In this document: one piece after another, positions 1-14,938 of the stretch
Position numbering within the stretch: the stretch's first letter is position 1
How the letters are laid out: each line of letters starts with the position of its first letter
Assembly: GCF_001646785.1 (NCBI RefSeq)
Contig: NZ_LRRH01000008.1
Span: forward strand, 186,001-250,000
Direction of reading: 5' to 3'
Origin: Rhodococcus phenolicus
GTDB lineage: Bacteria > Actinomycetota > Actinomycetes > Mycobacteriales > Mycobacteriaceae
Length of the DNA stretch: 64,000 nt
Program-made: the position numbers and the translations under genes
Notes under the pieces: generated by a model
What the model was told of the DNA's origin: nothing
Databases searched by the model: none
Seen by the model: the letters and a program-made list of their open reading frames with translations, nothing else

Positions 1-2
1 CC

Positions 3-296
3 GAGCTGCGCAGCGGATCGACGGTGTACCGGTACCGGCACGAGGACGGCCTGCCCGGCACCGAGGGCGGTTTCCATCTGTGCGCGGCGTGGCTCGTCGA
101 GGCGTACCTGCTGGTCGGCGCCCGATCCCAGGCCGAGGCACTGTTCGCTCAGCTCGTGGCGGCGGCCGGCCCGACCGGTCTGCTCAGCGAGGAGTACGAC
201 CCGGTCGCCGAGCGTGCCCTGGGCAACCATCCGCAGGCGTACAGCCACATCGGGCTGCTGCGCTGCGCCCAGTTGTTGTCGGGCCAGACCACGTAG
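3..296 (+). CDS. Glycoside hydrolase family 15 protein, C-terminal end (partial)
   Basis: The reading frame is open at the left edge, so only about the last 97 residues are present. The segment has GH15 (glucoamylase/trehalase-like) C-terminal features: HEDGLPGTEGGFH, an LLSEEYDP stretch whose Glu is in the position of the catalytic base, and GNHPQAYSHIGL near the end. Actinobacterial members include trehalases and alpha-glucosidases, and the substrate cannot be decided from this piece. No signal peptide can be judged. A strong hairpin follows the TAG stop. A GH15 assignment is fairly safe; the exact activity is not. Confidence 0.8.
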   Translation, partial: ELRSGSTVYRYRHEDGLPGTEGGFHLCAAWLVEAYLLVGARSQAEALFAQLVAAAGPTGLLSEEYDPVAERALGNHPQAYSHIGLLRCAQLLSGQTT

Positions 297-311
297 CTCT
301 TCGCACACGGA

Positions 312-352
312 AGCGACAGCCGCACACGTCCTGGACGTGTGCGGCTGTCGCT
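312..352. terminator. Bidirectional hairpin terminator between convergent genes
   Basis: A perfect 20-bp inverted repeat (AGCGACAGCCGCACACGTCC and its complement) is separated by one base. It lies between the GH15 gene (+) and the LacI gene (-), which converge, so it can serve both. There is no long T-run on either side. Confidence 0.75.
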
Positions 353-377
353 CTCGTCGGCGAATTCTTTCAGCGAA

Positions 378-1484
378 TTATTCTGCGCACCAGAGTCTTT
401 CGGCCGGACCGACGGTGCGGCCCGGGAGCAGTTCGGTTTCCAGCGTCTCAACCTGACCGAACCCGGAATGCGACGGCGCCGCGAGCAGGAGTTCGCCCGT
501 GCGGCGGCCCTTCTCCTTCTGCGGCTGCCGCATGGTGGTCAGTCCCTCGCGCAGCGCCTCGTCGATGCCGTCGAAGCCGGTGATCGACAGGTGACCCGGC
601 ACATCGAGCCCGGAATTGTGCGCCCACGCGAGCGCGCCGAGCGCGAGGACGTCGGTGGTGCACATGAGCGCGGTGATCCGCGGATCGGCCGTCATCGCCT
701 GTGCGGCACCGGCGGCGCCGTCGTCGGCGGTGTGGGCATACCGCTCGACGACGGTGAGTTCGGCGGGGTCGAGGCCGGCGGCGGTCATCGCCTCCTGTAC
801 ACCACGGATCCGCTCGTGCTGCACGTGGAAGCTGTCGGTGGCGAAACGCGACGCGTCGGCGACACCGTCGTGGCGGTCGCGGGCGAGCCGCATGCAGACG
901 ACGCCGATCCGCTGATGCCCCAATCCGATCAGGTATTCGGCGAGGCGGCGCATCGAACCGCGGTCGTCGATACCGACGAGCGGCGCGGTGGAGATGCCAC
1001 GCGGCTGATCGCACACCACGATCGGCAGGTGCCGTTCGAGCACGGCCGCGAGATAGGGGTCGCCGTCGGGCACCGAGTAGACGACGAATCCGTCGACGGA
1101 GGACCGGTGCACGACCTGCGCGGCCTCCTCGTCGTCGCGCCCCGGGCCCGCCGGGACCAGGAGCAATCCCTGACCGGCGACCTCGCACGCCTCGGATAGC
1201 CCCGACAGGAAGCTCATCGCCGCGGGGTCCCGGAACGAGTAGCTCAGCGCTTCGGTGAGCAGGACCCCCACGGTGCCCGCCTTGCGGGTGCGCAGCGACC
1301 GCGCCATCGGGTCGGGTCCGGGATAGCCGCGCCGCTTGGCGACCTCGAAGACACGTTCGCGCAGTTCGGCGGACAACTGATCGGGGCGGTTGTACGCGTT
1401 GGAAACCGTGGTCCGCGAAATCTTCAGCTCGGCCGCGATCGAGGCCAGGGTGGCCTGGCGGCGAGGCTGTCGGGACCTGGGCAT
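378..1484 (-). CDS. LacI-family transcriptional regulator
   Basis: This 368-residue protein has LacI/GalR layout. An N-terminal helix-turn-helix lies at about residues 11-34 (TLASIAAELKISRTTVSNAY), followed by the hinge region and a periplasmic-binding-protein-like effector domain (VGVLLTEALSYSF, VGIDDRGSMRRLAEYLI, ITGFDGIDEALREGLTT). LacI proteins normally repress carbohydrate genes and are released by a sugar ligand. The GH15 gene next door makes a disaccharide or glucoside a reasonable but unproven effector. It is divergent from the zinc transporter operon with a 153-bp gap, so the palindrome in that gap could be its own operator rather than a zinc site. Confidence 0.9.
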   Translation of the reverse strand: MPRSRQPRRQATLASIAAELKISRTTVSNAYNRPDQLSAELRERVFEVAKRRGYPGPDPMARSLRTRKAGTVGVLLTEALSYSFRDPAAMSFLSGLSEACEVAGQGLLLVPAGPGRDDEEAAQVVHRSSVDGFVVYSVPDGDPYLAAVLERHLPIVVCDQPRGISTAPLVGIDDRGSMRRLAEYLIGLGHQRIGVVCMRLARDRHDGVADASRFATDSFHVQHERIRGVQEAMTAAGLDPAELTVVERYAHTADDGAAGAAQAMTADPRITALMCTTDVLALGALAWAHNSGLDVPGHLSITGFDGIDEALREGLTTMRQPQKEKGRRTGELLLAAPSHSGFGQVETLETELLPGRTVGPAERLWCAE

Positions 1485-1565
1485 GCACGGACCGTAGCGG
1501 TGTGTCGACCATCACGGCCACCCGGGTGGGGTCCGAAGTCCCCTTCCGGTCCGCTAAAGTAGAAC

Positions 1566-1578
1566 GGTAACGGTTTCC
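1566..1578. promoter_or_regulatory. Candidate operator in the lacI/znuA divergent gap
   Basis: GGTAACGGTTTCC is a 13-bp near-palindrome: six pairs around a central G with one mismatch. It lies about 60 bp upstream of the znuA start and about 82 bp upstream of the lacI start. Zur boxes in actinobacteria are A/T-richer palindromes of similar size, and LacI-family operators also look like this, so the bound protein is uncertain. A TAACGTTA palindrome follows at 1581-1588. Confidence 0.4.
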
Positions 1579-1637
1579 AATAACGTTAGGGTGCCTGCCC
1601 GCGGACACGCCCGACGTCGAATCCAGGAGAAGGATCT

Positions 1638-2705
1638 GTGCGACTGTCCCCCCGCACGCGTGCCGCAACCGCCGCCGTAGCCCTCGCCGGAGTCACCGCG
1701 CTGAGCCTGACCGCATGCGGTTCGGGTAGCGACTCCGACTCGGGCGGAATCAAGGTCGTCGCATCGACCAATGTCTGGGGTTCGGTCGCCCAGGCCGTGG
1801 CCGGCGACAGGCTCGAGGTCCGGTCGCTGATCACCGAGCCTTCCGCGGACCCCCATTCCTACGAGGCCAGCCCGGCCGACGCGGCGGCGCTCAGCGACGC
1901 CTCGCTCGTCGTCTACAACGGCGGCGGCTACGACCAGTTCGTCGACGACGTCCTCGAGGCCACGAACACCGGCGCCGCGACCGTCGACGCGTTCGCGCTG
2001 TTCGAATCCGGCGAGAACAGCGACCTGCATGCCGGGCACGACCACGGAGCCGAGGCGACCGATAGCGGCGGAGCCGAGGCGACCGATAGCGGCGAAGCCG
2101 AGGCGCACGAGGACGCTCACGAGGAAGACGCCCACGACCACAGCGGCGGCGGTCACGAGGGTCACGATCACGGCGGTGTCAACGAGCACGTCTGGTACGA
2201 CCTCGCGACAGCCGACGCCGTCGCGCACGCCGTCGCCGATCGTCTCGCCGAACTCGATCCCGAGGGTGCGGACGTTTACCGCGCGAACGCGGCCGCCTTC
2301 CACACGCAGTTGCACGAGGTCTCCGATCGCACCGCGGCTGTCGCGGCCGCGCACCCGCAGGCTCCGATCGCGCAGACCGAACCGATCGGGCACTACCTGG
2401 TCCAGGCCGCGGCACTGAACGACGTCACCCCCACCGATTTCACCAACGCCGTCGAGAACGGCACCGATCCCTCGCCCGCGTCGATCGCCGCGACCCGTCA
2501 GCTTCTGCTCGACAAGCAGGTCAGGGTGCTGATCTACAACCCGCAGACGGAGGACAAGGTGAGCCGCGAGATGCGCAATGCCGCCGAGCAGTCCGGCATC
2601 CCCGTCGTGGAGGTGTCCGAGACGCTGCCCGAGGACGTCGACTACGTCCGGTGGCAGACGGACACCGTCGAGAAGCTGACCGCCGCACTCGGTACCCCGG
2701 CCTGA
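1638..2705 (+). CDS. znuA: Zinc-type ABC transporter substrate-binding lipoprotein
   Basis: The 355-residue product starts at GTG with AGGAGAAGG just upstream. It has a lipoprotein signal with lipobox LTAC (Cys27). The body matches cluster A-I metal-binding proteins: the EPSADPHSYEASPAD region with a metal His, the NEHVWYDL region with a second His, and the C-terminal SRE/VEVSETLPE region. A long acidic His-rich loop at about residues 131-180 (repeats of HDH, HEGHDHG) is the feature that separates zinc-specific ZnuA proteins from manganese ones. First gene of a three-gene importer operon with the ATPase and permease. Zinc rather than manganese is inferred from the loop. Confidence 0.88.
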   Translation: MRLSPRTRAATAAVALAGVTALSLTACGSGSDSDSGGIKVVASTNVWGSVAQAVAGDRLEVRSLITEPSADPHSYEASPADAAALSDASLVVYNGGGYDQFVDDVLEATNTGAATVDAFALFESGENSDLHAGHDHGAEATDSGGAEATDSGEAEAHEDAHEEDAHDHSGGGHEGHDHGGVNEHVWYDLATADAVAHAVADRLAELDPEGADVYRANAAAFHTQLHEVSDRTAAVAAAHPQAPIAQTEPIGHYLVQAAALNDVTPTDFTNAVENGTDPSPASIAATRQLLLDKQVRVLIYNPQTEDKVSREMRNAAEQSGIPVVEVSETLPEDVDYVRWQTDTVEKLTAALGTPA

Positions 2706-2732
2706 TCCACCCGCTCGAGAACACGGACTCCG

Positions 2733-3599
2733 GTGAGCACACACAACCCCGGCGGTTCCCCCGCCGTCGAACTCCGCAAGGCCCGGCTGTCGTTCGGCGA
2801 CCGCACGCTCTGGCAGGACCTGGACCTGACGGTCCGGCCCGGCGAGTTCGTCGCGGTGCTCGGCCCCAACGGTGCCGGTAAGTCGTCGCTGCTCAAGGTG
2901 CTGCTCGGACAGCTCCCGCTCAGCGCAGGCACCGCCACCATCGCCGGTACCCCGGCGAGGACCGGGAACTCGCACGTCGGATACGTGCCGCAGCAGAAGT
3001 CGCTCGACGAGGGTGTGCCGCTGCGCGGCCGCGACCTCGTCGGCCTGGGTGTCGACGGGCACCGCTGGGGCACCGGGGTCCGTTTCTGGAAGACCCGCCG
3101 CACCGCCGTGGACGCCGCGATCGCGCAGGTCGGAGCCGAGTCGTACGCGAACGCCCCGATCGGCACACTGTCCGGCGGTGAACAGCAACGACTGCGTATC
3201 GCGCAGGCGCTCGTCGGCGACCCCCGTGTTCTGCTGTGCGACGAACCGCTGCTCAGCCTCGATCTCGCCAACCAGCACCTGGTGTCCTCCCTCATCGACC
3301 GGCGTCGCCGCGACCACGACACGGCCGTGCTGTTCGTTACCCACGAGATCAACCCCATCCTGCCGCTCGTCGACCGCGTCCTCTATCTCGTCGACGGACA
3401 GTTCCGCATCGGCACCCCCGCCGAGGTCATGACCTCGGAGGTGTTGTCGGAGCTGTACCGCACGGACGTCGAGGTCCTCGAGATGCGCGGCCGCCTCGTG
3501 GTCGTCGGCACCGGCGACGCCATCGACGCGCTCGGCAGCGCCGGCGGACTGCGCCCCGGCGAGGGCGTCCATCACGACCATCACGAGGATCACGCATGA
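2733..3599 (+). CDS. znuC: Zinc-type ABC transporter ATP-binding protein
   Basis: This 288-residue ATPase has Walker [10 protein letters not shown] (about residues 44-52), the signature LSGGEQQR (about 146-153), Walker B followed by DEPLLSLD (about 170-177) and an H-loop His in FVTHEINP. The C-terminal tail HHDHHEDH is His-rich, echoing the loop in the binding protein. The start is a GTG 27 bp after znuA. It energises import of the metal delivered by the upstream lipoprotein through the permease encoded next. Its stop codon overlaps the permease start (ATGA), indicating coupled translation. Confidence 0.9.
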   Translation: MSTHNPGGSPAVELRKARLSFGDRTLWQDLDLTVRPGEFVAVLGPNGAGKSSLLKVLLGQLPLSAGTATIAGTPARTGNSHVGYVPQQKSLDEGVPLRGRDLVGLGVDGHRWGTGVRFWKTRRTAVDAAIAQVGAESYANAPIGTLSGGEQQRLRIAQALVGDPRVLLCDEPLLSLDLANQHLVSSLIDRRRRDHDTAVLFVTHEINPILPLVDRVLYLVDGQFRIGTPAEVMTSEVLSELYRTDVEVLEMRGRLVVVGTGDAIDALGSAGGLRPGEGVHHDHHEDHA

Positions 3600-4480
3600 G
3601 CAGCAAATTCACCGACGCGATGAGCCGCATGTTCGACTGGCAGGCCACCGTCGATCTGCTGCAGTACGACTTCGTGCAGCAGGCACTGCTCGCCGGCGCG
3701 ATCCTCGGCCTGCTGGCCGGCATCATCGGCCCGCTGATCGTGAGCCGGCAGATGGCGTTCTCGGTGCACGGCACGTCCGAGTTGTCGCTGACGGGTGCCG
3801 CCGCGGCGCTGCTCGTCGGTGTCTCCGTCGGTCTCGGCGCGGTTTTCGGCGCCGTCGTCGCGGCGATCCTGTTCGGTGTCCTCGGCACCCGCGCCCGCGA
3901 ACGCGACTCGGTGATCGGCGTGGTCATGGCGTTCGGGCTGGGTCTGGCCGTGCTGCTGCTGTGGGCCTACGACGGCCGCACCGGCGCCGCGTTCTCGCTG
4001 CTCACCGGCCAGATCGTCGCGCCCGGTGGCACCGGGATCGCCGTGCTGGCCGTGTGCGCCGCGGTCGTCGTCGGCACGTTGGTCTTCATCTACCGGCCGC
4101 TGTTGTTCGCGAGCACCGACCCCGAGGTCGCCGCCGCGCGCGGCGTCCCGGTCCGCGCCCTGTCCATCGTGTTCGCGGTGCTGGTCGGCATCACCGCCGC
4201 GCTCGGAGTGCAGATCGTCGGCGCGCTGCTGGTGATGGCCCTGCTCATCACGCCCGCCGCAGCGGCCGCGCGGGTCGCGAGCAGCCCACTCGTCGCGACG
4301 GTGCTGGCGGTGGTGTTCGCGGAACTCGCCGCGGTCGGCGGCATCCTCCTGGCCCTCGCCCCGGGCGTGCCCGTCTCGAGTTTCATCACCGCGATCGCGT
4401 TCGTCATCTACCTGGTCTGCCGGTTCATCGGATCGGCCCGGCAGCGACGGGGCGCCGGGCGGGCCGTCGCCGCGCACTGA
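3596..4480 (+). CDS. znuB: Zinc-type ABC transporter permease
   Basis: The 294-residue product has the multi-span hydrophobic pattern of ABC-3 (ZnuB/MntB) permeases. A first segment near residue 32 ([20 protein letters not shown]) is followed by about seven more spans, including the conserved [14 protein letters not shown] stretch. The chosen ATG overlaps the znuC stop. Upstream in-frame codons would run inside znuC and are rejected. The tail is basic (RQRRGAGR), consistent with a cytoplasmic C terminus. Confidence 0.9.
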   Translation: MSSKFTDAMSRMFDWQATVDLLQYDFVQQALLAGAILGLLAGIIGPLIVSRQMAFSVHGTSELSLTGAAAALLVGVSVGLGAVFGAVVAAILFGVLGTRARERDSVIGVVMAFGLGLAVLLLWAYDGRTGAAFSLLTGQIVAPGGTGIAVLAVCAAVVVGTLVFIYRPLLFASTDPEVAAARGVPVRALSIVFAVLVGITAALGVQIVGALLVMALLITPAAAAARVASSPLVATVLAVVFAELAAVGGILLALAPGVPVSSFITAIAFVIYLVCRFIGSARQRRGAGRAVAAH

Positions 4481-4518
4481 CGTCGGGCCCTTCCGAGCGG
4501 GGTCGATACCCTCGATCC

Positions 4519-8142
<3,624 letters not shown>

Positions 8143-8265
8143 CCGCGCGGCGCGGCCGGCCGGTACCGCATCCGAGAACGGACACGCCGGGCCGAGAAAC
8201 ACCCGCGATGCCCGCGCCTCCAGCAAGATCGAAAAGGCCACCTCACTCGACCGTCAGGAGCCTCG

Positions 8266-8790
8266 ATGCGATCGACAATCCGCGCCGCACTCATCACCGC
8301 GGCGTCCCTTCCACTCGCCGTCGCCGTCCCGGGCCTCGCCGCGGCCGCTGCCGCCGGTGAGGTCACCTACGCCTTCGGCGTCGACGGCAACAGCGTGACC
8401 AACACGATCACCAACACCACCTCGGGCCCGCTGACCTGCACGACCTCGCTCGCACCAGCGCCGGGCGGGGTTCTGCCCCCGGTCTGGGAAGTCACCGGTG
8501 CCGGCCAGACGCTCTACGATTCGGGCGAGGTACAGCCCGGCAGCACGGTGCAGACGGTGGTCGATGTACCGGACGGCCCGTACGTCGCGCTGGCGTCCTG
8601 CGTCAACGCCGACAACACCGCCATGTGGGTGTCCGACTACCCCGGCATCGGCGAGACCCTCGCTCTCTTCCCGCTCGAGGCATTCACGGTCGAGCAGGCA
8701 TCACCGGTCGTGATCGTCCCGACCGAGACGCCCGCCGTCCCGGCACCGAGCGGTGGGCAGGCCCCGAACCCGGGTTTCGGCAGCAGCTGA
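8266..8790 (+). CDS. Small exported protein of unknown function
   Basis: The 174-residue product begins with a clear Sec signal (positively charged MRSTIR, hydrophobic stretch, Ala-rich cleavage region near residues 25-30). The mature part is Thr/Val-rich and beta-like, with two cysteines (CTTS and ASCVN) that could pair. The tail is Pro/Ala/Gly-rich and probably unstructured. GTCAGGAG lies just upstream of the ATG. I do not recognise a named family. Similar small secreted proteins are common in Rhodococcus and Nocardia. It lies between the 5-oxoprolinase and the PxpC-like gene on the same strand. Confidence 0.75.
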   Translation: MRSTIRAALITAASLPLAVAVPGLAAAAAAGEVTYAFGVDGNSVTNTITNTTSGPLTCTTSLAPAPGGVLPPVWEVTGAGQTLYDSGEVQPGSTVQTVVDVPDGPYVALASCVNADNTAMWVSDYPGIGETLALFPLEAFTVEQASPVVIVPTETPAVPAPSGGQAPNPGFGSS

Positions 8791-8910
8791 GTCCCGGCCG
8801 GCAGGGCGGATCGACCGGTCCTCACGACACCTCGGACCGCATGGGACGCGGTTCGGCTCAGCGTGCGTGATCTCCGGGCACCCGACGGCCCGGTGCGGGA
8901 GAATTTCGGT

Positions 8911-9774
8911 ATGGCATGGCTCGAGATCGTTCGCAGCGGAGCTTTGACCACAGTCCAGGATCGTGGGCGCGCCGGAGACGCCGAGGCCGGGATCTCCGAG
9001 TCCGGTGCGGTGGACCGCACCGCGCACGACGCGGCGAACCGGCTCGTCGGCAACGACCCGGCCGCCGCGACCCTCGAGGTCACCGTCGGCGGGCTCGCGG
9101 TACGCAGTGTCGGGGCGACGATCGTCGCGGTCACGGGCGCACGGGTCGCGGTCGCGGTGAACGGCCGTCCGCAGGGCGACTACGCGATGCTGCGCCTCGG
9201 TGACGGTGACATTCTCACGCTCGGTGCACCGTCGGAGGGTTTGCGCACCTATGTGGCGGTACGCGGCGGTATCGACGTGCCGGAGGTGTTCGGTAGCCGA
9301 GCCACCGACACACGGGCCGGTACCGGCCCGGCGCCGGTGGCCGTGGGCGACCGGCTCCTGGCGGGCGGACTCGCCGCCGAACTCCCGGTGGAGTGTCAGA
9401 TCCCACCACCGGCCGGCACGCCCGACCCTGCGGTGCTGCGGGTACGCCGCGGACCGCAGGAGCGGTGGTTCAGCGCCGGATCCCTATCCGCACTGACACG
9501 CGAAACATGGTCTGTCACAACAGAACTGGACCGAGTAGGCATCCGCCTGCACGGTCCAGGGCCGCTGCACCGGGCGGGCGGTGACCGGTTCCCGGGCGAG
9601 CCGACGGTCGCGGGCGCGATCCAGGTGCCCCCGGAGGGGCATCCGATCCTGTTGCTCGCGGACCACCCCGCCGTCGGCGACTATCCGGTGATCGCGGTCG
9701 TCGTACCCGAGGACGTGCACATCGCCGCGCAACTGCGTCCGGGACACCGCGTGCAGTTCCGTCGCACGCGCTGA
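8911..9774 (+). CDS. PxpC/KipA-like biotin-dependent carboxyltransferase family protein
   Basis: The 287-residue product has the family pattern of 5-oxoprolinase subunit C (KipA, COG1984): VQDRGRAG, a SGAVDRTAHDAANRLVGND block and YVAVRGGIDVPEVFGSRATD. In PxpABC, subunit C works with PxpB and PxpA to cleave 5-oxoproline. No PxpA or PxpB lies beside it here, but a full ATP-dependent 5-oxoprolinase lies 0.8 kb upstream. The ATG at 8911 begins MAWLEIVRSG, the usual family N terminus; longer in-frame starts are not supported by homology. Exact role without partners is unknown. Confidence 0.85.
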   Translation: MAWLEIVRSGALTTVQDRGRAGDAEAGISESGAVDRTAHDAANRLVGNDPAAATLEVTVGGLAVRSVGATIVAVTGARVAVAVNGRPQGDYAMLRLGDGDILTLGAPSEGLRTYVAVRGGIDVPEVFGSRATDTRAGTGPAPVAVGDRLLAGGLAAELPVECQIPPPAGTPDPAVLRVRRGPQERWFSAGSLSALTRETWSVTTELDRVGIRLHGPGPLHRAGGDRFPGEPTVAGAIQVPPEGHPILLLADHPAVGDYPVIAVVVPEDVHIAAQLRPGHRVQFRRTR

Positions 9775-9801
9775 CCCGGCAAATGCGGCAGAGACGCTCG
9801 G

Positions 9802-10778
9802 CTACCCGCGACGCTGGCGCGCGATGTCGGCGAGGACGACGCCCGCCGCCACCGACGCGTTGAGCGACTCGACGTCGCCCGCCATCGGGATCGACAGGAT
9901 CGAATCGCACGTCTCACGCACGAGACGGGACAGACCCTTGCCTTCGGAACCGACGACGATCACGACCGGATCGGTGCCGTCGAAATCGTCGAGGCTCGTG
10001 TCGCCGCCCGCGTCGAGCCCGACGACCCGCACACCCTGCGACTGCCAGTCCTTGAGGGTGCGGGTGAGGTTCGTGGCCCGCGCGACGGGAAGCCGCGCCG
10101 CGGCACCGGCGCTGGTACGCCACGCGACGGCGGTCACCGCCGCGCTGCGACGCTGCGGGATCACCACGCCGTGACCACCGAATGCGGCGACCGAGCGGAT
10201 GACGGCACCGAGGTTGCGCGGGTCGGTGATGTTGTCGAGCGCCACCAGCAACGGCCGCTCGTGGTTGTCGCGTGCGGAGGCGAGCAGATCGTCCGGGTGT
10301 GCGTACCGGTACGGCGGCACCTGAAGGCCGATGCCCTGGTGCATGCCGTTCGCGGTGAGCCGGTCGAGTTCGCTGCGCTGCACCTCGAGGATCGAGATTC
10401 CCGTTTCGGCGGCACGCTGGACGGCCTCCTTGAGACGCTCGTCGGACTCGGCGCCGATCGCGACGTACAGCGCGTTCGCGGGCACACCTGCCCGCAGGCA
10501 CTCGACGACCGGGTTGCGGCCGAGCACCATTTCCGGACCGTCCTCGGACTTCCGCCCCGCCGGTCGACGACTCCCGCCGCCACCACCGGTGCGCTGGTCG
10601 GCGGTCTTCGCAGCGGCACGCGCACGCCGGGCGGCGGGATGGTACGGCCGGTCCTCGGCCTTCGGGGTCGCACCGCGTCCCTCGAGACCGCGACGTCGCT
10701 GGCCGCCGGACCCGACGACCTGCCCTTTCTTGCTTCCGCCCTTGCGGATCGCACCGCGGCGCTGAGAATTGCCAGCCA

Positions 10779-10779
<1 letters not shown>
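9802..10779 (-). CDS. rlmB: 23S rRNA (guanosine-2'-O)-methyltransferase, SpoU/RlmB type
   Basis: The 325-residue protein has a basic, low-complexity N-terminal extension (about residues 1-85, rich in Gly, Arg and Lys). A TrmH/SpoU substrate-binding domain and the knotted SPOUT methylase follow: [35 protein letters not shown] and [13 protein letters not shown]. RlmB methylates a guanosine in the 23S rRNA peptidyl-transferase region using SAM. The ATG overlaps the cysS stop by one base (TGATG), so the pair is co-translated. The same order occurs in mycobacteria. The N-terminal extension is typical of actinobacterial members. Confidence 0.92.
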
Positions 10780-12173
<1,394 letters not shown>

Positions 12174-12184
12174 GACCAGCGATC

Positions 12185-12661
12185 CTACCGTTCCGATTCG
12201 GACGGCAGGACCAGAGCAGTCGCGATGGCCGCCACACCCTCGCCGCGGCCGGTGAGGCCGAGCCCGTCGGTGGTGGTCGCCGAGACCGAGACCGGCGCCC
12301 CGAGCAGGTCGGACAGGACCCGCTGCGCTTCGTCGCGGCGCGGCCCGATCTTCGGGCGGTTCCCGATGATCTGCACCGCGGCGTTCCCGATCGTGAAGCC
12401 GTCCGACTCGAGCAGCCGCCGGACCTCGGTGAGCATCGACGCACCGCTCGCCCCGGCCATCTCCGGCCGGTCCGTTCCGAACACCGCCCCGAGATCGCCG
12501 AGACCGGCAGCGGAGAGCAACGCATCGCACAGTGCGTGAGCTGCGACGTCACCGTCCGAGTGCCCCGAGCACCCGTCGGTCCCTTCGAACAACAGCCCCG
12601 CCATCCAGCACGGTTTCCCTGCCTCGACGGGGTGGACGTCGGATCCGATACCGACTCGCAC
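12185..12661 (-). CDS. ispF: 2-C-methyl-D-erythritol 2,4-cyclodiphosphate synthase
   Basis: The 158-residue protein carries the MECDP synthase pattern: GSDVHPVE with the metal Asp/His, the [16 protein letters not shown] stretch with the third metal His, and a [14 protein letters not shown] core. It cyclises CDP-methylerythritol phosphate in the non-mevalonate isoprenoid pathway. It follows ispD by 4 bp, as in mycobacteria, so consecutive-pathway enzymes are co-expressed. The start is GTG. Confidence 0.95.
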   Translation of the reverse strand: MRVGIGSDVHPVEAGKPCWMAGLLFEGTDGCSGHSDGDVAAHALCDALLSAAGLGDLGAVFGTDRPEMAGASGASMLTEVRRLLESDGFTIGNAAVQIIGNRPKIGPRRDEAQRVLSDLLGAPVSVSATTTDGLGLTGRGEGVAAIATALVLPSESER

Positions 12662-12665
12662 GGTG

Positions 12666-13421
12666 CTAACGCTCCTGTTCTCGTTCTGCCGTTTCCCTGG
12701 GATCCGTGTCCGACGCGAGCAACGCCCGGGCCAGGACCAGATCCAACGGCGTCGTTATCTTGAAGGCGAGCGGGTCGCCTGCGACGGTGTGCACGGACTC
12801 GCCGAGTCGTTCGACGAGTCCCGCGTCGTCCGTGGCATCCCCGGCGTCGTCGTTCGCGCGGCGCAGCAGCGCGACGTCGAAACCCTGCGGGGTCTGCACC
12901 GCGCGCAGGGTGGAGCGGTCCGGTGTGCCGGTGACCCGCCCGTCCGCGTCGACGCTCTTGATGGTGTCGGCGACCGGTAGAACCGGGATCACCGAGTCCT
13001 GCCCGTCGCGCAACTCCCGGGTGACGCGCGCACAGAGGTCCGGCGGAGTCAGCGCCCGCGCCGCGTCGTGGACGAGCACGAATCTGGCATCGCCCGCCGC
13101 GTCGAGTCCGGCCCGCACCGAGTCGGCGCGTTCGGCACCCCCGGCGACCACCGTGACGCGAGCCGCGGGCCCCGTTCCGACGAGCTCGCCGGCGGGGATC
13201 CCTGCCAGTTCGGGGGGAACGACGATGACGACGCGGTCGACCGCGCCGGAGTCGATCATGGTGCGTACCGCACGCTCGAGCATCGTGCGGCCGCCGAGTT
13301 CGACGAACGCCTTGGGCAGGGATTCGCCCAGACGGACGCCGCGGCCGGCCGCCGGAATGATTCCGACGACCGGCCCGCTGCGATCGTTCAACTGCTGTTT
13401 TTCGATGTTCGCTGCAGCCAC
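12666..13421 (-). CDS. ispD: 2-C-methyl-D-erythritol 4-phosphate cytidylyltransferase
   Basis: The 251-residue nucleotidyltransferase has the signature [10 protein letters not shown] with KAFVELGG, a conserved VLVHDAAR motif and [10 protein letters not shown]. It transfers CMP from CTP to methylerythritol phosphate, two steps before ispF in the same pathway. The GTG start lies 4 bp after the carD stop, so ispD-ispF are in the carD transcription unit. The N terminus before residue 17 is variable, so a slightly later start is possible. Confidence 0.94.
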   Translation of the reverse strand: MAAANIEKQQLNDRSGPVVGIIPAAGRGVRLGESLPKAFVELGGRTMLERAVRTMIDSGAVDRVVIVVPPELAGIPAGELVGTGPAARVTVVAGGAERADSVRAGLDAAGDARFVLVHDAARALTPPDLCARVTRELRDGQDSVIPVLPVADTIKSVDADGRVTGTPDRSTLRAVQTPQGFDVALLRRANDDAGDATDDAGLVERLGESVHTVAGDPLAFKITTPLDLVLARALLASDTDPRETAEREQER

Positions 13422-13424
13422 GCG

Positions 13425-13943
<519 letters not shown>

Positions 13944-14202
13944 TTAACACGCGGCCACACGCTGCCCTCATCAACGGTGCAGGTCAGGGGCACGGACACG
14001 TGCGCGTAGGGCTTGACAGGCAATCGGTTCCGTGCATCTCGTGACTTCTGCCACACGGCGTCAATATCATGAGCGGTAGAGCGCGCGCGAGCGGCGCCGC
14101 CCCACCGTCGTGCCGCGACAACGCCCCCGGGGAAGACCGCGCCGCCCGCAACTACTACTCTGCCTAGTGGATTGCGAGCCTTACTCGAGTGGAGGACAAC
14201 CC

Positions 14203-14835
14203 GTGACTGCTCCGAACGCGCCGACTCGCCGAGTCGCGACTGCTCTCGCCCTGGCCGCCGGGGCAGCGCTCACGCTGTCCGCATGCGGCGCCGGCCAGAT
14301 CAGCCAGACCGCCACCCAGGTCGCGGCCGTCAACGGCAACAGCGGCAACGTCGGCCAGATCGCACTGCGCAATGTGCACGTGATCTACCCGAACTCCGAG
14401 GAGTTCTCCATCGAGCCCGGCGGCAAGGCCGCACTCGGCTTCAGCATCGTGAACCTCGATCCGTACACCGCGGACAGGCTGACCGGCATCTCCACCGATT
14501 ACGCGGCCGCCGCGACCGGTGTCGGCGACCTCGAAATTCCCGCCGGCGGCTCCGTCGTCGCGGGTCTTCCGCCCGCCGAGGCCGCGGACGCCGAGGCGCT
14601 CGTCGTCGACGAGTCCCCGAAGCCGGCCGGTGACGAGGAGGAGCCCGACACCTCGGCTCCCGTCGTCGTCGAGCTGACCGGCCTGAAGGAGGGCGTGCGC
14701 CCCGGCCTGACCATCCCGGTCACCTTCACGTTCGCCGAGGCCGGCGACGTGACCATCAGCGTTCCCGTCGACGCCGGACCGGAGCTCGAGCGGCACGAGT
14801 CCGAGATGTCGCCGGTGGTCGGCGAGGGTCACTGA
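14203..14835 (+). CDS. lpqE: LpqE-like lipoprotein
   Basis: The 210-residue product has a lipoprotein signal with lipobox LSAC in its first 27 residues. The mature part begins [17 protein letters not shown], with [11 protein letters not shown] as the start of a beta-rich domain and an acidic linker ([11 protein letters not shown]). Position between carD and radA matches M. tuberculosis lpqE. Its biochemical function is not established; the fold resembles small periplasmic copper-chaperone-like (DUF461) proteins, but I see no Met/His copper motif to support copper binding. The GTG start is preceded by GGAGGAC. A terminator follows the stop. Confidence 0.85.
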   Translation: MTAPNAPTRRVATALALAAGAALTLSACGAGQISQTATQVAAVNGNSGNVGQIALRNVHVIYPNSEEFSIEPGGKAALGFSIVNLDPYTADRLTGISTDYAAAATGVGDLEIPAGGSVVAGLPPAEAADAEALVVDESPKPAGDEEEPDTSAPVVVELTGLKEGVRPGLTIPVTFTFAEAGDVTISVPVDAGPELERHESEMSPVVGEGH

Positions 14836-14852
14836 CCCCGTTTTCGTAGCCG

Positions 14853-14896
14853 GCACGGGGCCGGGCGAGCATCCGCTCGCCCGGCCCCGTGCTTTT
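14853..14896 (+). terminator. Rho-independent terminator after lpqE
   Basis: A perfect 18-bp stem (GCACGGGGCCGGGCGAGC) with loop ATCC is followed directly by TTTT. It separates lpqE from radA, so radA needs its own promoter, which is present 30 bp downstream. Confidence 0.9.
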
Positions 14897-14925
14897 CGGT
14901 CGGCCCTGATGTCGGTCCGCGCCTC

Positions 14926-14931
14926 TATCCT
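14926..14931 (+). promoter_or_regulatory. Leaderless promoter -10 element of radA
   Basis: TATCCT fits the actinobacterial TANNNT -10 and ends exactly 7 bases before the radA GTG at 14939. There is no Shine-Dalgarno, so transcription probably starts at the G of the start codon. Confidence 0.6.
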
Positions 14932-14938
14932 GCAGCGC

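Noticed and set aside
1554-3593. 679-codon open frame antisense to znuA-znuC
   Set aside because: Low-complexity Gly/Arg/Val translation typical of high-G+C antisense frames; the plus strand holds well-supported transporter genes.
12174-12530. N-terminal extension of cysS
   Set aside because: The extra 119 codons overlap ispF and have no synthetase homology; GTG at 12173 fits family and spacing.
14014-14019. TTGACA as a -35 element for lpqE
   Set aside because: No acceptable -10 hexamer lies 16-18 bases downstream on the plus strand.
14909-14938. ATG at 14909 as the radA start
   Set aside because: It adds ten residues without homology and lies upstream of the best -10 element.
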